The translations under genes and the position numbers were made by a program. This document shows, one piece after another, positions 22,201-33,800 of a DNA stretch of 64,000 bases. Each line of letters begins with the position of its first letter. Position 1 is the first letter of the stretch. This DNA comes from Antedon mediterranea (lineage: Eukaryota; Echinodermata; Crinoidea; Comatulida; Antedonidae). A model generated the notes under the pieces. That model made no database searches and was not told where the DNA came from. It saw only the letters and a program-made list of their open reading frames with translations. Location of the stretch: assembly GCF_964355755.1 (NCBI RefSeq), contig NC_092674.1, positions 1,183,001 to 1,247,000 on the forward strand, given 5' to 3'.

Positions 22201-25200
22201 ATCCCAAATCATTAACAATCATTGTTAGCCGTTCCTTGGCTGAAAAATAATAATAATATAAAATATTACTAAAACAGTCGGTTGAACTTTGATTTCCTAG
22301 AAAAATGAAAAATCTTATTTTTCCATTTAGGAAATGCGAATAATGAAGATTGAAAACAACTATCAGGAATTAGCTGAAGTAGTAAAGACATCTTCCCCAA
22401 ACGTTGTTGCCAACTTGCCCTTTGATTTAGACACGCATGAGTATAAATCTAAACTTAACACAAAGTAAGATACATTGACAAAATTCGGACAAATCCCTAG
22501 ACTTCCAACCCCTAAACAATTCGTCACTCGTCACACGAACCGGCGAATCGTCATTTTAAAACAAAAGCAATGAATCTTCTATTTTGTTCCTACATTAGTA
22601 TTTAGAAAGTATTTATAACAAAAGTTCTAAAAATCTATACCCAAAAAATTTAGAGGGAAAAATAATTTTGGCTTTGAAAGGTATTGTAAGTATTAGCTTT
22701 AAGATTATTGTTTAACATACGGAAATTAATAGTAATGTCTATTACAGATCAATCTGTAAAGATTGTAACTGTGTTACGAAGGAGAAGGGGTCTACACAAG
22801 TTCAGAAAATTAAACTAGCCAAAGAACAGGAGAAGATAGCTAAATTTGAACAGGACAACACGGCATTGAGAGCCGAGTTGGCACGGGTGCGAGCTGAACT
22901 TGATGGAAATCGAGCACAACTAGCAAAGACAAAGTGGGAACTAATCACGTTAAGATACGTGGATAATAAATCTACGCGGCTTCCTAGACCTTTTCCTGGT
23001 AACAATGAAGAAGAGAACGCAGAAGTTGACAAGCAAGAGGACAAGATGTATGAAATGAAGACGGATGAAACTTCAAAGAGGGTATGATTAGTATTCAACT
23101 TTGTCCACATGCATCATTTATTTGGAAAATACGGATGAAATCAAATAAAATGGTGCTATATCCTACACTAGATAGCAACCTTTAAAAAGTTTTTTTTGCT
23201 TGCGAACACGTAGTTTGCGTGACCTCTACAGTTTTACAACACGTATGTAGCAGACGTTGGCAATCTTGTTTGCATGACCTCTCTGCACATTTGTTTTCTA
23301 CAGTTTTCTTACACTTATCTTGCAAACTACACTTATCCAGTTTGCTCGAACATTTGTCAGTGTAGACTAAGAAACCCCAAATAGTAAAAGTGAACACAAT
23401 AATACATTGCAACTTATAAATATATTTTAAGGATTCAAAAAAAAGAAAGATCACCTTTAAAAGTGTCGTTAAGAAGATCGTAGCTCCTGTGCAAATGCAA
23501 GCAAGAACACCAAACAAATTGTTTATTACGCAACAACGTAATGCGACATTTAAGGACGAGTTTGAGGCGTACGCAAGTGTACTTAAACAAGTTGAGCAAC
23601 CAGTAAAACAGATAACAATGTCCAGAATAAAACAACAATCCAACGATCCTAACGCTGGTGGTGCTGTTGAGGTCGAGCAAGTTAATCTTGCACATCAAGT
23701 ACATACAATTTGTTCTCCACTTTTGATATTCTATATTGACATTTTATTATAGTCTCTTTTAGACTCTTTGTTATAGTTATTATAAGCATTAATTTCTTTA
23801 TAGGGAGTGCAGACCGATCCAGCAATGGACCCGCTTGGGGCATGGTCAAATGGTATTGAAGTAGTCAATGTGAGTTATATTTTACTTTCATAAATTGAAA
23901 GAAGAACTATGTTCCAACCCACTACTCTCTCACCTCATTTAGTAGGTCTGGTCGTAGCCCACTTTATCAATCAACTGCATTTTAATACTATGTACAATTT
24001 TAAGTTTGAGGTAAGATAACTAAAACAAAGATTAGTTTTATAAAACTATGGAACTATAGAAATTAGATATTATACAATGAATGTTTATGAGTGCAATGGT
24101 ATAAATAATGATAATGAGGTAAGAATGAAAGTTGCTATTTCCCTCGCGTTTTGCGTGGTTGCTCTTCTGTAAAGCGTGGTTCCCACTAGCGACGCAACGC
24201 AAGGACGTAACGCAACGCAAGTGAATTGACCAATCACAAGCGATGGCTTATTCGCTTGTGATGGCTAACTGTCTATAACTTCGCTTGTCATTGGTTAAAA
24301 CGCTTGCGTTGCGTTACGTCCTTGCGTTACGTTCTAGTTGGAACCAAGCTTTAAAATGAATACGCTCTGCATTATACGAGATTTAACGGGAATATAACGA
24401 AATTCAATGGTCATTATGTTGATGATGTTTGTAAGTGTTCAAAGTAGAGATGGATATAGTGTGACGCACACTCCTCCAATCATATGAAAGGAACCAGGAG
24501 GAGGTGTGTTATAAATTGTAAAATGGAGAATCTCTTCTACAGGATGATGTCAACAAGATGTCATCCAGATTAAGTGTGAAGCTACCACTAAAAACACATA
24601 ACCTACCAGCACCGCCAACAGAATGGGAGAACTTTGACCCCACACCAGATATTGCCGACACCGAAATGCATACGTCACACCTAGAATCATTTCCAGACCC
24701 GGATCAACTCAGAAATAACAACGATGTTATTGCATTTGTTGAGAGGGAGGTAAAAGGAATTCTCTATTTCTTATTAATGCACTTGGGTGGCCAAAAACGG
24801 AGTTTATAATCTTTAGCGCAGCTAGCAATGCACGAATAAAATGTTACTATTTTCATTTCATAACATTTATTTACAAACTCTGACAAAAAAAGAAAGGAAA
24901 AATACAATGCATATAAAATAAAGAAAATAAACAGATGCCCGGAAAGATGAAGACAAACATCTTGTGGTGGTCAAGCCTTAAAAAAAAATAAGAAAAAAAA
25001 TAACCCGTACCCAATTGTTGCCAATCTTGGTAGCAATTATTACTGTAAGTCATTATAATTATTTATATTTCCAAAGCTGGAACGTATGGTACAAGGTATC
25101 ATCGGATTTACAGAATATTTAAATTCAGTGATTGAAAAGGAGACAGATAGCTTAAACAATGTCAATAAAAAACTGAGAACGGCTTTGTCGGAAAGGACGA

Positions 25201-28200
25201 TCATGGCCATTGAACAGGTAATACAATTTTCTTTTTTATTTTTCTACTTGTATGTTTGTGGATATGTATGAATTTTTTCCGAAAAAAAAAAAGAAATTTA
25301 ATTGAAATAATCTATGATTTCCACCTATCTGATTGGACAGTGATTCGTTTACTTTTGGTAATCCTTGGCCACATGTGTCTAAAGATATAAATGAATAATA
25401 ATAATAAAAAGCTAAGATAGTTAAGTACATTAAACCTGATACAGATTAATCTTCAATGCCATATGTTTTACGACGTACCTTTCGTACCAAATACGGTGAT
25501 AAAGTTTATAGATGTACAATATCCTTGAGGACCAATTGCACGGTAGGTTGTCAAAGAATAACGGCCGTAACAAATGTTATTTTGCTCTCCTCAGTGCTTT
25601 ATTTTTATATATCACTGAAAAGAATAAATAAGTAAATAATAAATATTTATGTATTATAACCAGAAATTGAACAAGAGCCAAGAAAAGGAAGATGGTTGTG
25701 CTAGCAGAGGTTCTCGTTCAAAGACACCCACAATGATTGGACGGTTTGAACTTGCAACTAATGCAAAACCTTCCAAATACGTTCATAATAAATACTTCGC
25801 AAGCTATTCGTTTGGAAAGAGGTAAACTATTGGACAAAACGCAAGAACGCATGTTATTGTCCAATCTAAACTTAGGATCGATCCATCGCCTGTGATGAGT
25901 AAGCTTACGTTGCTGTACTTGCATGTACTTACTTTACGTCAAAATGTTTACATACGCCTACAAATGTGTTAATCTCAAAATAGTTTGACAAAAAAATGTT
26001 ATGTGCCCAAATATGGTAGTGATGTGCCCAAATAATGGTAGTGATATGACATCATCATGTCTATTATGGGCACATCATTTTTTTTGTCACAAACTTTGAT
26101 AGTGTTGACAAAGCTCTAATTCTTGCCAAATAAAAAAAACCAGTCCTACATTAACTATAGACTAAAACTAGGTACTTTATCCCATATAAATATAATGCTC
26201 TAATCAACAGAAAAGTCGACGACCCAACTCATCCCCCACCGATCGACTCCAAGCGATATGCAAGTCCATGTAAGAACGTTTTTATGTTTCTTTTTAAAGT
26301 ATTATTAACAATACGACAATTTCATGCGATTCTGAAAAATCAAACATCAAGCCGATGTGTTTTAAAATAAAGTGTACGTCATTAAATTGGTTTCATATTC
26401 TATTGATTTGTCTTTTCTTAAACTTTTAAATCAATGATAATTACACATTATACTATTATTATTGACAAATAATATAATAATACGAAGTGGTAATTTGGGA
26501 TGATGTGCATCAGCAATATTATTAGTAATTGTGGCGCAGTGTGGTTCGAATCTAACTTTTGCTGCATTGCTTTCTTAGGCAAAACACTTACATTTGCCTC
26601 TGTTTTTCAGTTACTCCCCCACCTCCCTGGTACAACATAGCAGAGACCCACATCCAGGCGAGTGAGGCAAAGGCCAGGTCACAAAGAAACAGCATCGACG
26701 CGGTTGACCTCGGCTTAAGTGACCAACTGAAAAAACAAGTCACTATGATAGGTGAACATGCCATCCGGGTTTTGAGAGGAACCAGCTTGATCTTCCAGGA
26801 AAGCTTTGAGGAACAGATCAAAGAATATTCACAACTTCATGACGCATGCTCAAATAAAATTCCGGAATGGAAGAAGAACATTGCTGCATCACTTCGACAA
26901 GGAAGATTGTCTGATGGTGGTCTTAATATAAACCCTTTAGTTATAAAACGTTCTAGTTCTGAACGGAGAATAGATGAGGTAGTAGTTTTCAACATTTAAT
27001 ACAGTTTTGTTTCCTTTCTTTTTAATATTCATCTATACATTTATTAATCAACAAATATCACTATCAATACATTCCAAAAAAGGATACAAATAAACAGAAG
27101 ATGAAATAAAATTTTGAAAACGGGTTGCTAGCTATCCAGTTAAATATTCAGGTGTTATTCAAAAATAACCAGAAAGACGAGTAAAAATAACAAACTCACC
27201 ATAAGTCTAAAATGAAGCATTAGTTCCACTTATTTATGTTTAAATTAACTAAACATAACCATAATCTAAATTAATTTCTTCTTTTGAAGTCAAAAGAAAG
27301 ACACCGTGAGAAGGAGAACGAACGGAATGGCAGGACGTTGTGTGTGTTGCGATCGACTCAGTCTTTAAGCTCATTAGAGGTAAGAGAACCATACAGAGTT
27401 AAAATGATAAATTTAATATTGTATACTATTATGTACACACTATTTAATTATTTCTAGAATATAATTGAATTCTTTTTCTGTTTGTACGTTTGTTGGTATG
27501 GATGAAATTTCTCAAATAAAATTAAATTTAATTGAATTAATCTACGATTTCTACCTATCTGACAGTGATTCATTTATTTTTGGTAATCTTTGGCCACATT
27601 TGTCATAAATGAATAATGGTAATAACAAGTTAAGATACGTTACGTACGTTAAACCTGATACAGATTAATGTTCAATGATATATGTTTTACAACGTACCTT
27701 TCGTGCCAACTACGGTGATAAAGTTTAAATATGTATAGTTAATATATTTATATATATATATGAAGTCAATCAGGATTTGTCTAGGGCATCCATAGCACAC
27801 GGATATATAAATCATCTAGATATACATATTTTTTATTATATAGAACTCGCACAGATATTTACCCTCGTTGATGGTCCATAAAAATCTTGATAATATGAAC
27901 AGACCTGAAATGAAGATCCCGAAGGCAGTGGTACCAAGGAAGGGTACTATTATGCTACACACCAATCAGCTACAAAAGGAAGAGACTAAGCTATCTTATA
28001 AAGGTATACACTATCATGGTTAAAACATAGAAAATCAGACATTATTATAATGTTATTGCGTATAATATTAGGGATTTCTTAAATGTATTTAAAAAAAAAT
28101 GAAATTAACAGACTTCATTCTAAAATCAACATTTCATGGACCCGTCCGATACCGGATTTGATTATTCTCTCAATTTGAATGTATCTTTGTTACTTCTGAT

Positions 28201-29088
28201 CGTTATAATTCAATCTATAATCAATAATATTCCATATTGTACAAATCAATAAACTATAAGTATAATGTATTATAATAAGGTCTTAAATATTAAATATTTG
28301 ATATATTATTTCATACATCTCTTCATAACATTCACATTGTTAAGCATCATAACAAAATAGTACTGTAATCATTTTAAATCATTTTATCATGTAAACATTC
28401 GGACGACATGTCCATTTTTGTGTCTCATAAAAACTAGGTTAATACTATACCAGTAATTGATAAAATTGACCAATTTATTAATTTATATTATTAAAATAAA
28501 AACGTCGTAGAAAGAAACACTGTGCGCGGATCTTTGTTGAATAATAATGGAGCCGACTCATTAAGGGCATTGGTTCATCAAATATTATTTGATGATCGGA
28601 TCTTATTATTTTTTAAGGGTATGACGAAAAGAAACGTTTTAAACCAGTGCCAGTTTCTCACAAAAAGCTACTGGCTAAACAAAAGGATATGCTTGGTAGA
28701 GTCTATAAACCAAAGAGTGTTCCAGAACAGGACTTTACCAATGGACCTAGAACTGTATTGGAACTAAGCCAACAGATTGTAGAATTTAAGGTACATTCAC
28801 AGCGTTTAAATTTTACCGTATAATTTAAGTTGTAAATATCGGCTAAAAAAAAAAATTAAACAATTACAAAACAAAAATAATAAAATATCATTTAAATTAG
28901 TTTTTTGGATGCTTGGTACTGTAGTTGAATCCAGGTGTTTATTATGAAAGTTAAATTGGGTTTTTTTTTAGCCTAAAAATACGAGAGAGTTACCGCCATT
29001 GCCAGCCAAGCAGGTGATAGAAAAGGCGCAGAGAATGCTAGTAACAGACAACACTACAGCAAAGGATAAATTATTGATGCATTCCTAA
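16288..29088 (+). CDS. uncharacterised 28-exon coiled-coil protein, 1190 aa
   Basis: Coding exons: 16288-16566, 16818-16865, 17052-17105, 18595-18681, 18817-18837, 19073-19096, 19530-19570, 19759-19857, 20039-20094, 20273-20377, 20674-20746, 20929-20959, 21099-21203, 21496-21621, 21793-21942, 22331-22464, 22748-23081, 23432-23698, 23804-23869, 24543-24749, 25077-25217, 25664-25821, 26211-26269, 26611-26978, 27290-27379, 27844-28003, 28618-28790, 28972-29088. All 27 introns are GT-AG and the frame stays open over 3573 nt. The product is hydrophilic, with no signal peptide or membrane segment. It has a basic, disordered N-terminus and predicted coiled coils at about residues 275-345 and 495-546. 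A CxxCxC cluster lies at 481-486 and a TPPPPW motif at about 890-895. I do not recognise the family. FAM186- or CCDC7-like proteins are a weak guess from architecture only. Microexons of 21, 24 and 31 nt occur. Confidence 0.85.
17455..18537. repeat. 64-bp minisatellite, 17 units, with higher-order structure
   Basis: Seventeen units of 64 bp beginning 'ggacaatamaaagacatgca', nearly identical, fill intron 3 of the 28-exon gene. One position (ataAaaag or ataCaaag) is biallelic among units and reads A A C C A C C A C A C A C C A C A in order. From unit 5 the series ACCACAC is followed by ACCACA, i.e. a 7-unit (448-bp) higher-order repeat. The minus-strand 60-codon ORFs that recur every 64 bp are artefacts. 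Confidence 0.95.
18925..18968. repeat. (ACGCGTT)n short tandem repeat
   Basis: Four tandem heptamers and a further isolated copy after a short insert, in intron 5 of the 28-exon gene. They are CpG-rich in an otherwise AT-rich intron. Confidence 0.8.
21988..22072. repeat. 20-bp minisatellite
   Basis: Four copies of 'cctacgagtggtagcatttg', in intron 15 of the 28-exon gene. Confidence 0.9.
24171..24353. mobile_element. complete MITE of the GCAACGCAAG family
   Basis: The left end 'aaagcgtggttcccactag' and right end 'ctagttggaaccaagcttt' are inverted. The TIRs run about 50 bp with few mismatches and include a gacgtaacgcaacgcaag block. The 183-bp element has no ORF and lies in intron 19 of the 28-exon gene. 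Other copies are at 15137, 52655, 52777, 54826 and 59683. Confidence 0.8.
25985..26130. mobile_element. MITE of the 'gtagtgatatgacatcat' family
   Basis: 'gtttgacaaaaaaatg' at the left pairs with 'cattttttttgtcacaaac' at the right. The core 'ggtagtgatatgacatca' and 'tgggcacatca' also occurs at 56715-56875 in SLC22 gene D. It lies in intron 22 of the 28-exon gene. Confidence 0.65.
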
Positions 29089-29361
29089 TAATTACTAATC
29101 ATGAATAAGTATTGAAATAATAATAATAGTATAAAAAAGGAATATTATACGCAACTATAACAATATAAGATGAAACAATAAACTATGAATAAACGACTAG
29201 TATAAATGCATACCTTTTTTTTTCGTGTGATTATGTTGTACTGTAAAAAATAATATCTTTATTTTGTCAAGACAACCGAAATAATTGATGAATCTGACCA
29301 ATTTTCTCGGTTTGGAAAGTCAACACCCTCACCAATATTATTATTATTAATAATAGGCCTA

Positions 29362-29400
<39 letters not shown>

Positions 29401-29866
29401 TAGGCTTAATAATAGACCAAAGTTGATTAGTTCCAACTTTTATTTCGACCAATGGCTGTACTCAAGCTTACTATACGACCGTCTTAAAACGTCTCTATTG
29501 GATATTGAATCCCTTTTCAGATGTCAATTTCCTATCAATAAAGGTTACTATTTCTTTTTTTTGCGTAGTTGCTGGTAAGATAATTTCTATTTAGTTCGCT
29601 TCTACTTTTATTGTGCTTAGTTTATTGTACTTCGTGTAAACATTAGCACCAGCATCTTTATTACCGTTTTCTAGGCATTAGCTTGTGGTCTTATATTTCA
29701 ATTCATTGGTAAGTAGTAATTTTATTATGGAATTAAAATAATATAACTAAGCGCCTTGAGCACTTTGTGGATATGTGCGCTTTATAAATCTTATCTTATC
29801 TTAAGTACAATCGGAGTGTTTGTAAACATGTTTGGCTATAATAACAGTTTTATAAGTTACAGTCGG
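29089..29866. other. 3' UTR and spacer: poly(A) signals, (ATA)n, dispersed-repeat tail
   Basis: AATAAA hexamers at 29177-29182 and 29188-29193 are plausible poly(A) signals of the 28-exon gene. An (ata)n run lies at 29362-29397. At 29750-29795 'gcgccttgagcactttgtgg' followed by 'gcgctttataaat' and (tctta)n looks like the 3' end of a dispersed repeat. A minus-strand relative lies at 55105-55155. Confidence 0.5.
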
Positions 29867-30377
29867 ACTGTGGATGGCCAGTAAGGTGTTTAGCAGGGAA
29901 CATCAGTACCTGCAATACCCACAACGTTTACTAACAGAAACTGTGGATGGCCAGTAAGGTGTTTAGCAGGGAACATCAGTACCTGCAATACCCACTACGT
30001 TTACTAACAGAAACTGTGGATGGCCAGTAAGGTGTTTAGCAGGGAACATCAGTACCTGCAATACCCACTACGTTTACTAACAGAAACTGTGGATGGCCAG
30101 TAAGGTGTTTAGCAGGGAACATCAGTACCTGCAATACCCACTACGTTTACTAACAGAAACTGTGGATGGCCAGTAAGGTGTTTAGCAGGGAACATCAGTA
30201 CCTGCAATACCCACTACGTTTACTAACAGAAACTGTGGATGGCCAGTAAGGTGTTTAGCAGGGAACATCAGTACCTGCAATACCCACTACGTTTACTAAC
30301 AGAAACTGTGGATGGCCAGTAAGGTGTTTAGCAGGGAACATCAGTACCTGCAATACCCACTACGTTTACTAACAGAA
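29867..30377. repeat. 73-bp minisatellite, 7 units
   Basis: Seven head-to-tail units of exactly 73 bp (starts at 29867, 29940, 30013, 30086, 30159, 30232 and 30305), almost identical, each beginning 'actgtggatggccagtaagg'. The array lies about 450 bp upstream of SLC22 gene A. Confidence 0.95.
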
Positions 30378-30830
30378 ACAAATACAAACAGGAGGAATGA
30401 ATAAAACTATAACCTTACGAAGGTTACGATTTCTACCAGAGGCTGTCGAGAAATTTGAATAGTAGCCAATATTCAACATACAAAAATATAACCAGTGGTC
30501 AAAATTCAACATTATAAAAATATGACTACTTGTCAAAAAAATTCCTGCCAAATACCTCTCTCATAGTTAGTTAGACTTGCCCAAAGTCTCTATAGTTATT
30601 GTCTTTTTGTTAAGTTATTATTATTTTTTGATTGCCCTTAACTAGATACTAGATATGTTAAAATGTTAGGAACATTATATTCTAGCCTGCGTTGGTTGGG
30701 ATGTTCACTTGTTAAGCATTGGTGATCATCTTTACCATATCCGAGTATACGTGTAAGAAATTATATTTTCAGCCATGACAGAGAAATGTAAGTACATAAT
30801 TGAGATAAATTTAACTATACAGGGGCAACG
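30378..30830. other. 5' region of SLC22 gene A
   Basis: A probable non-coding 5' exon lies near 30774-30788, since 'ttttcag' precedes it and 'gtaagtac' follows it. An acceptor (aactatacag) stands just before the start codon. Copies B and C have the same acceptor context (aactatag) at the same place, which suggests a shared non-coding first exon. Confidence 0.4.
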
Positions 30831-33800
30831 ATGGACGTTGATGAAACTCTAAGAGCTCTACATCCATGGGGTAGATACCAGATTGTCTTACTAATCGTCA
30901 ACTGTGTATTTGGAACCATGATACCTGCGCTCCACATTATGTCGCTAATTTACATAATGGATACACCTGAACACCACTGTAACCCTTACGAGGGATACAG
31001 TACATCAGATGCTATTCCAGTAAGCAAGGTCCACAGCAAGGAGATAGTGGAGTATGAGAGCTGCTTGATCTACCAAATGGATAATGGTACATTGACAAAT
31101 CAGACGATAAGTTGCCCGGATGGAAACGAGTACATATTGAGTGAAGGAGAATCAACAGTCGTCAATGAGGTAAAGTAATATTACAAGTTACATAATAAAT
31201 AAAGACTAAAAGTTAAAAGGTAAAGTAAAAGTTCAGGTACTATAACAAAGAGAATAATGTAACAATGTATGTAAAAAAAGTATGAGAATAAGCCAGGTCT
31301 ACACTACCAAAGTTTGGCAAACAAAAAGTTTTGCACGCTAATTTAATCCTAGTCTCACCAGCAAATTTGGGAAAACTTTTCTTGTTAAACTCACAAGTTT
31401 GCTCAAGTTTTAAAACTTGCTAAAGTTTGCTAGTATAGCTTTCTGTAAACTTGTTTTATTCTACAGGTTGTGCTGACGTTTTCTCAAGTTTTAAAACTTA
31501 ATGTTTTAAACTTGTGCAAATTTTCTTCTGAATATGTTTTCAGGAACGTTTCAACAGTTTTACACAAACTTTCTTTCGAAATTTCGACTTTGCTCAATTT
31601 TGCAGTTTGTTAAATGTAAAATAGGCTTTAGTCTACTAATGTAAATTCATAAAAAGCACTTTGCATTGCATTCAGGCCTATAATATAGTAAAATTTTTTC
31701 ATTAAGCTTGGTTTGGTTTGTGACAAGAAACTAATGGCAAGTACGGCAATGTCTGTGTACTTCTGTGGTGTTTTGGTTGGAGCAATAGTATCGGGTATAA
31801 CATCCGATTATTTTGGAAGACGGAATGTGTTTTTAACCGCAACCATTTTAATTGGTATAACTGGGATAGGTCTGATATTTACAACATCTTATTATACGTT
31901 TGTTTTCGTTTGGTTTATCACGGCCATTGAAGAACAGGTAAGGAAACTCTAAATTACGGAAACTTATAGCAACCACCCACCCATACTTCTAAAGGATTTA
32001 CACTTAATTAATTATTATTTATATATGCATCTGGGTAGTCACTAGTACGCTTCCATACTAAATTGTATACTACTATACAGTAATTTTTCATTCCGTTGCA
32101 ACGCGAAACTGAACGGTATTTGAAAGAATGAAGACATCACGAGTTGATAATAAAAATATATTGTAATTTTTATATCATGTTGTCATCTACCTCTGTATAA
32201 CACGTCATAGTTATTAATAAAACTATTTTATTAACAGATTACGAATAGTTACACACTGTCAGTTCTTATCATCTATTTATATAATTATTGATTAGAACAG
32301 AGTTTTTTCACTGTATACCTATTATGCAATCACGACATGTCGTATACTGTAGTAAAAAAATACCTAATACATATTGCATTTATTTTTACTTTCAACATTA
32401 TTTTTAGTGTGTAAATGTTCCTTCTTACGTTTTATTAATGGAAATGTTCCCGCCAGAGAAACGGACGCTTGCTGGATGTATATCAAACCTTACGTGGGGT
32501 GTTGGCGTTGCTCTTTTGCCAATGTATGCATATTTGCTAAAGGATTGGAGATATATGCACGTGGCTATCTCTGTTCCTTGCTTCGTGGCCGTGTTTCTGT
32601 GGTGGTAAGTTAATATAAATGATACAAATATAGGTTATCATTAATAATGATTTTAAAAAGTAAATTTATCTGTCTATCTATCTATTCAACAATACATTTT
32701 ATTAGATATTTGAGCTTTAAGCATTAAAGCACACTTACGAATCACATTGTTTCTAAAGAACAGTACAGAAAGTGAACTAATAATAATAATGATAATAATA
32801 ATTAATGCAATCATCGCTGACGTCATCCATTAAAAGCAAGATGGTAAAAGATTTAATCACAGATAGCTCTGGTCATATTTATTTATATATAAGTCAAAAA
32901 GAAGTCATGACGTCACAAAACGTATGCCACATACAGTATTATATAACACCTAAATACATTCCTTTCATTTGATTGGACGAATGTGGGGACATGGCGTGCA
33001 ATAATACGCACTATTAAACGATCGTTTAATAGTACAGTACTTTTTCGTGTACGAAAAAAATATATTTTTGAGTTTGGAAAATATTTTGTTTATACTATTG
33101 CTTTTGAAATACAACAGCGCCACCTATTTTGTAATTTCGCGGCGATTTGAATGTTATGATGACTGGTTTTTCGCGATGGGAGTACATTTCTGGAGAGATA
33201 TTGTACTAATTTAGATCAAAAAAGCATTTTAAAAATTAACTTTAGATCGTGTGTAGGATTTTAATTAATTAATGGGAACATCTTCAAGACGTGGAATCGT
33301 TGGAAAACCATAATTAGCCTAGATGAGTTCCAATTGTCTGTCGAAGTTTTGCCTTTCAGACAAGCTAGTACTAGGTCTGGTTTACGATGAAATCGGTCGC
33401 GCTATTTTGTATGGAGCTGAGCGAGATGCATGCTGGCGGTGTATACATTTTTTCGTTTATATAGATTCAATTGATATTTTTTTGGAACTAGATTATTTAT
33501 GAGGATATTTTTTATTTGGTTTATAAATATTTATTATCAATCATTTTTTTTTTATTTCACAAGTCTCAGAGAAGGACTATGTCTTTTCAAAATGGCCATT
33601 TCTACTACGTTTAAAATATTATATTAGGGATATAATAATTTACCTCTATTTCATTATGTACTGTAATTAATATATTATATAGAGAATACGTCTATCTCTT
33701 TTATTATGCAAACATTTACGTAAAAGAGAACAATTTATATAAAAACAATAATTGTTACAATGTAGGCCTATAGCCCGTATAGCCAGCGTATCCATTTTTA

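Noticed and set aside
23182-23704. Cys-rich minus-strand ORFs of 153 and 89 codons
   Set aside because: They overlap exon 18 of the 28-exon plus-strand gene, whose frame and splice phases fit; no splice support on the minus strand.
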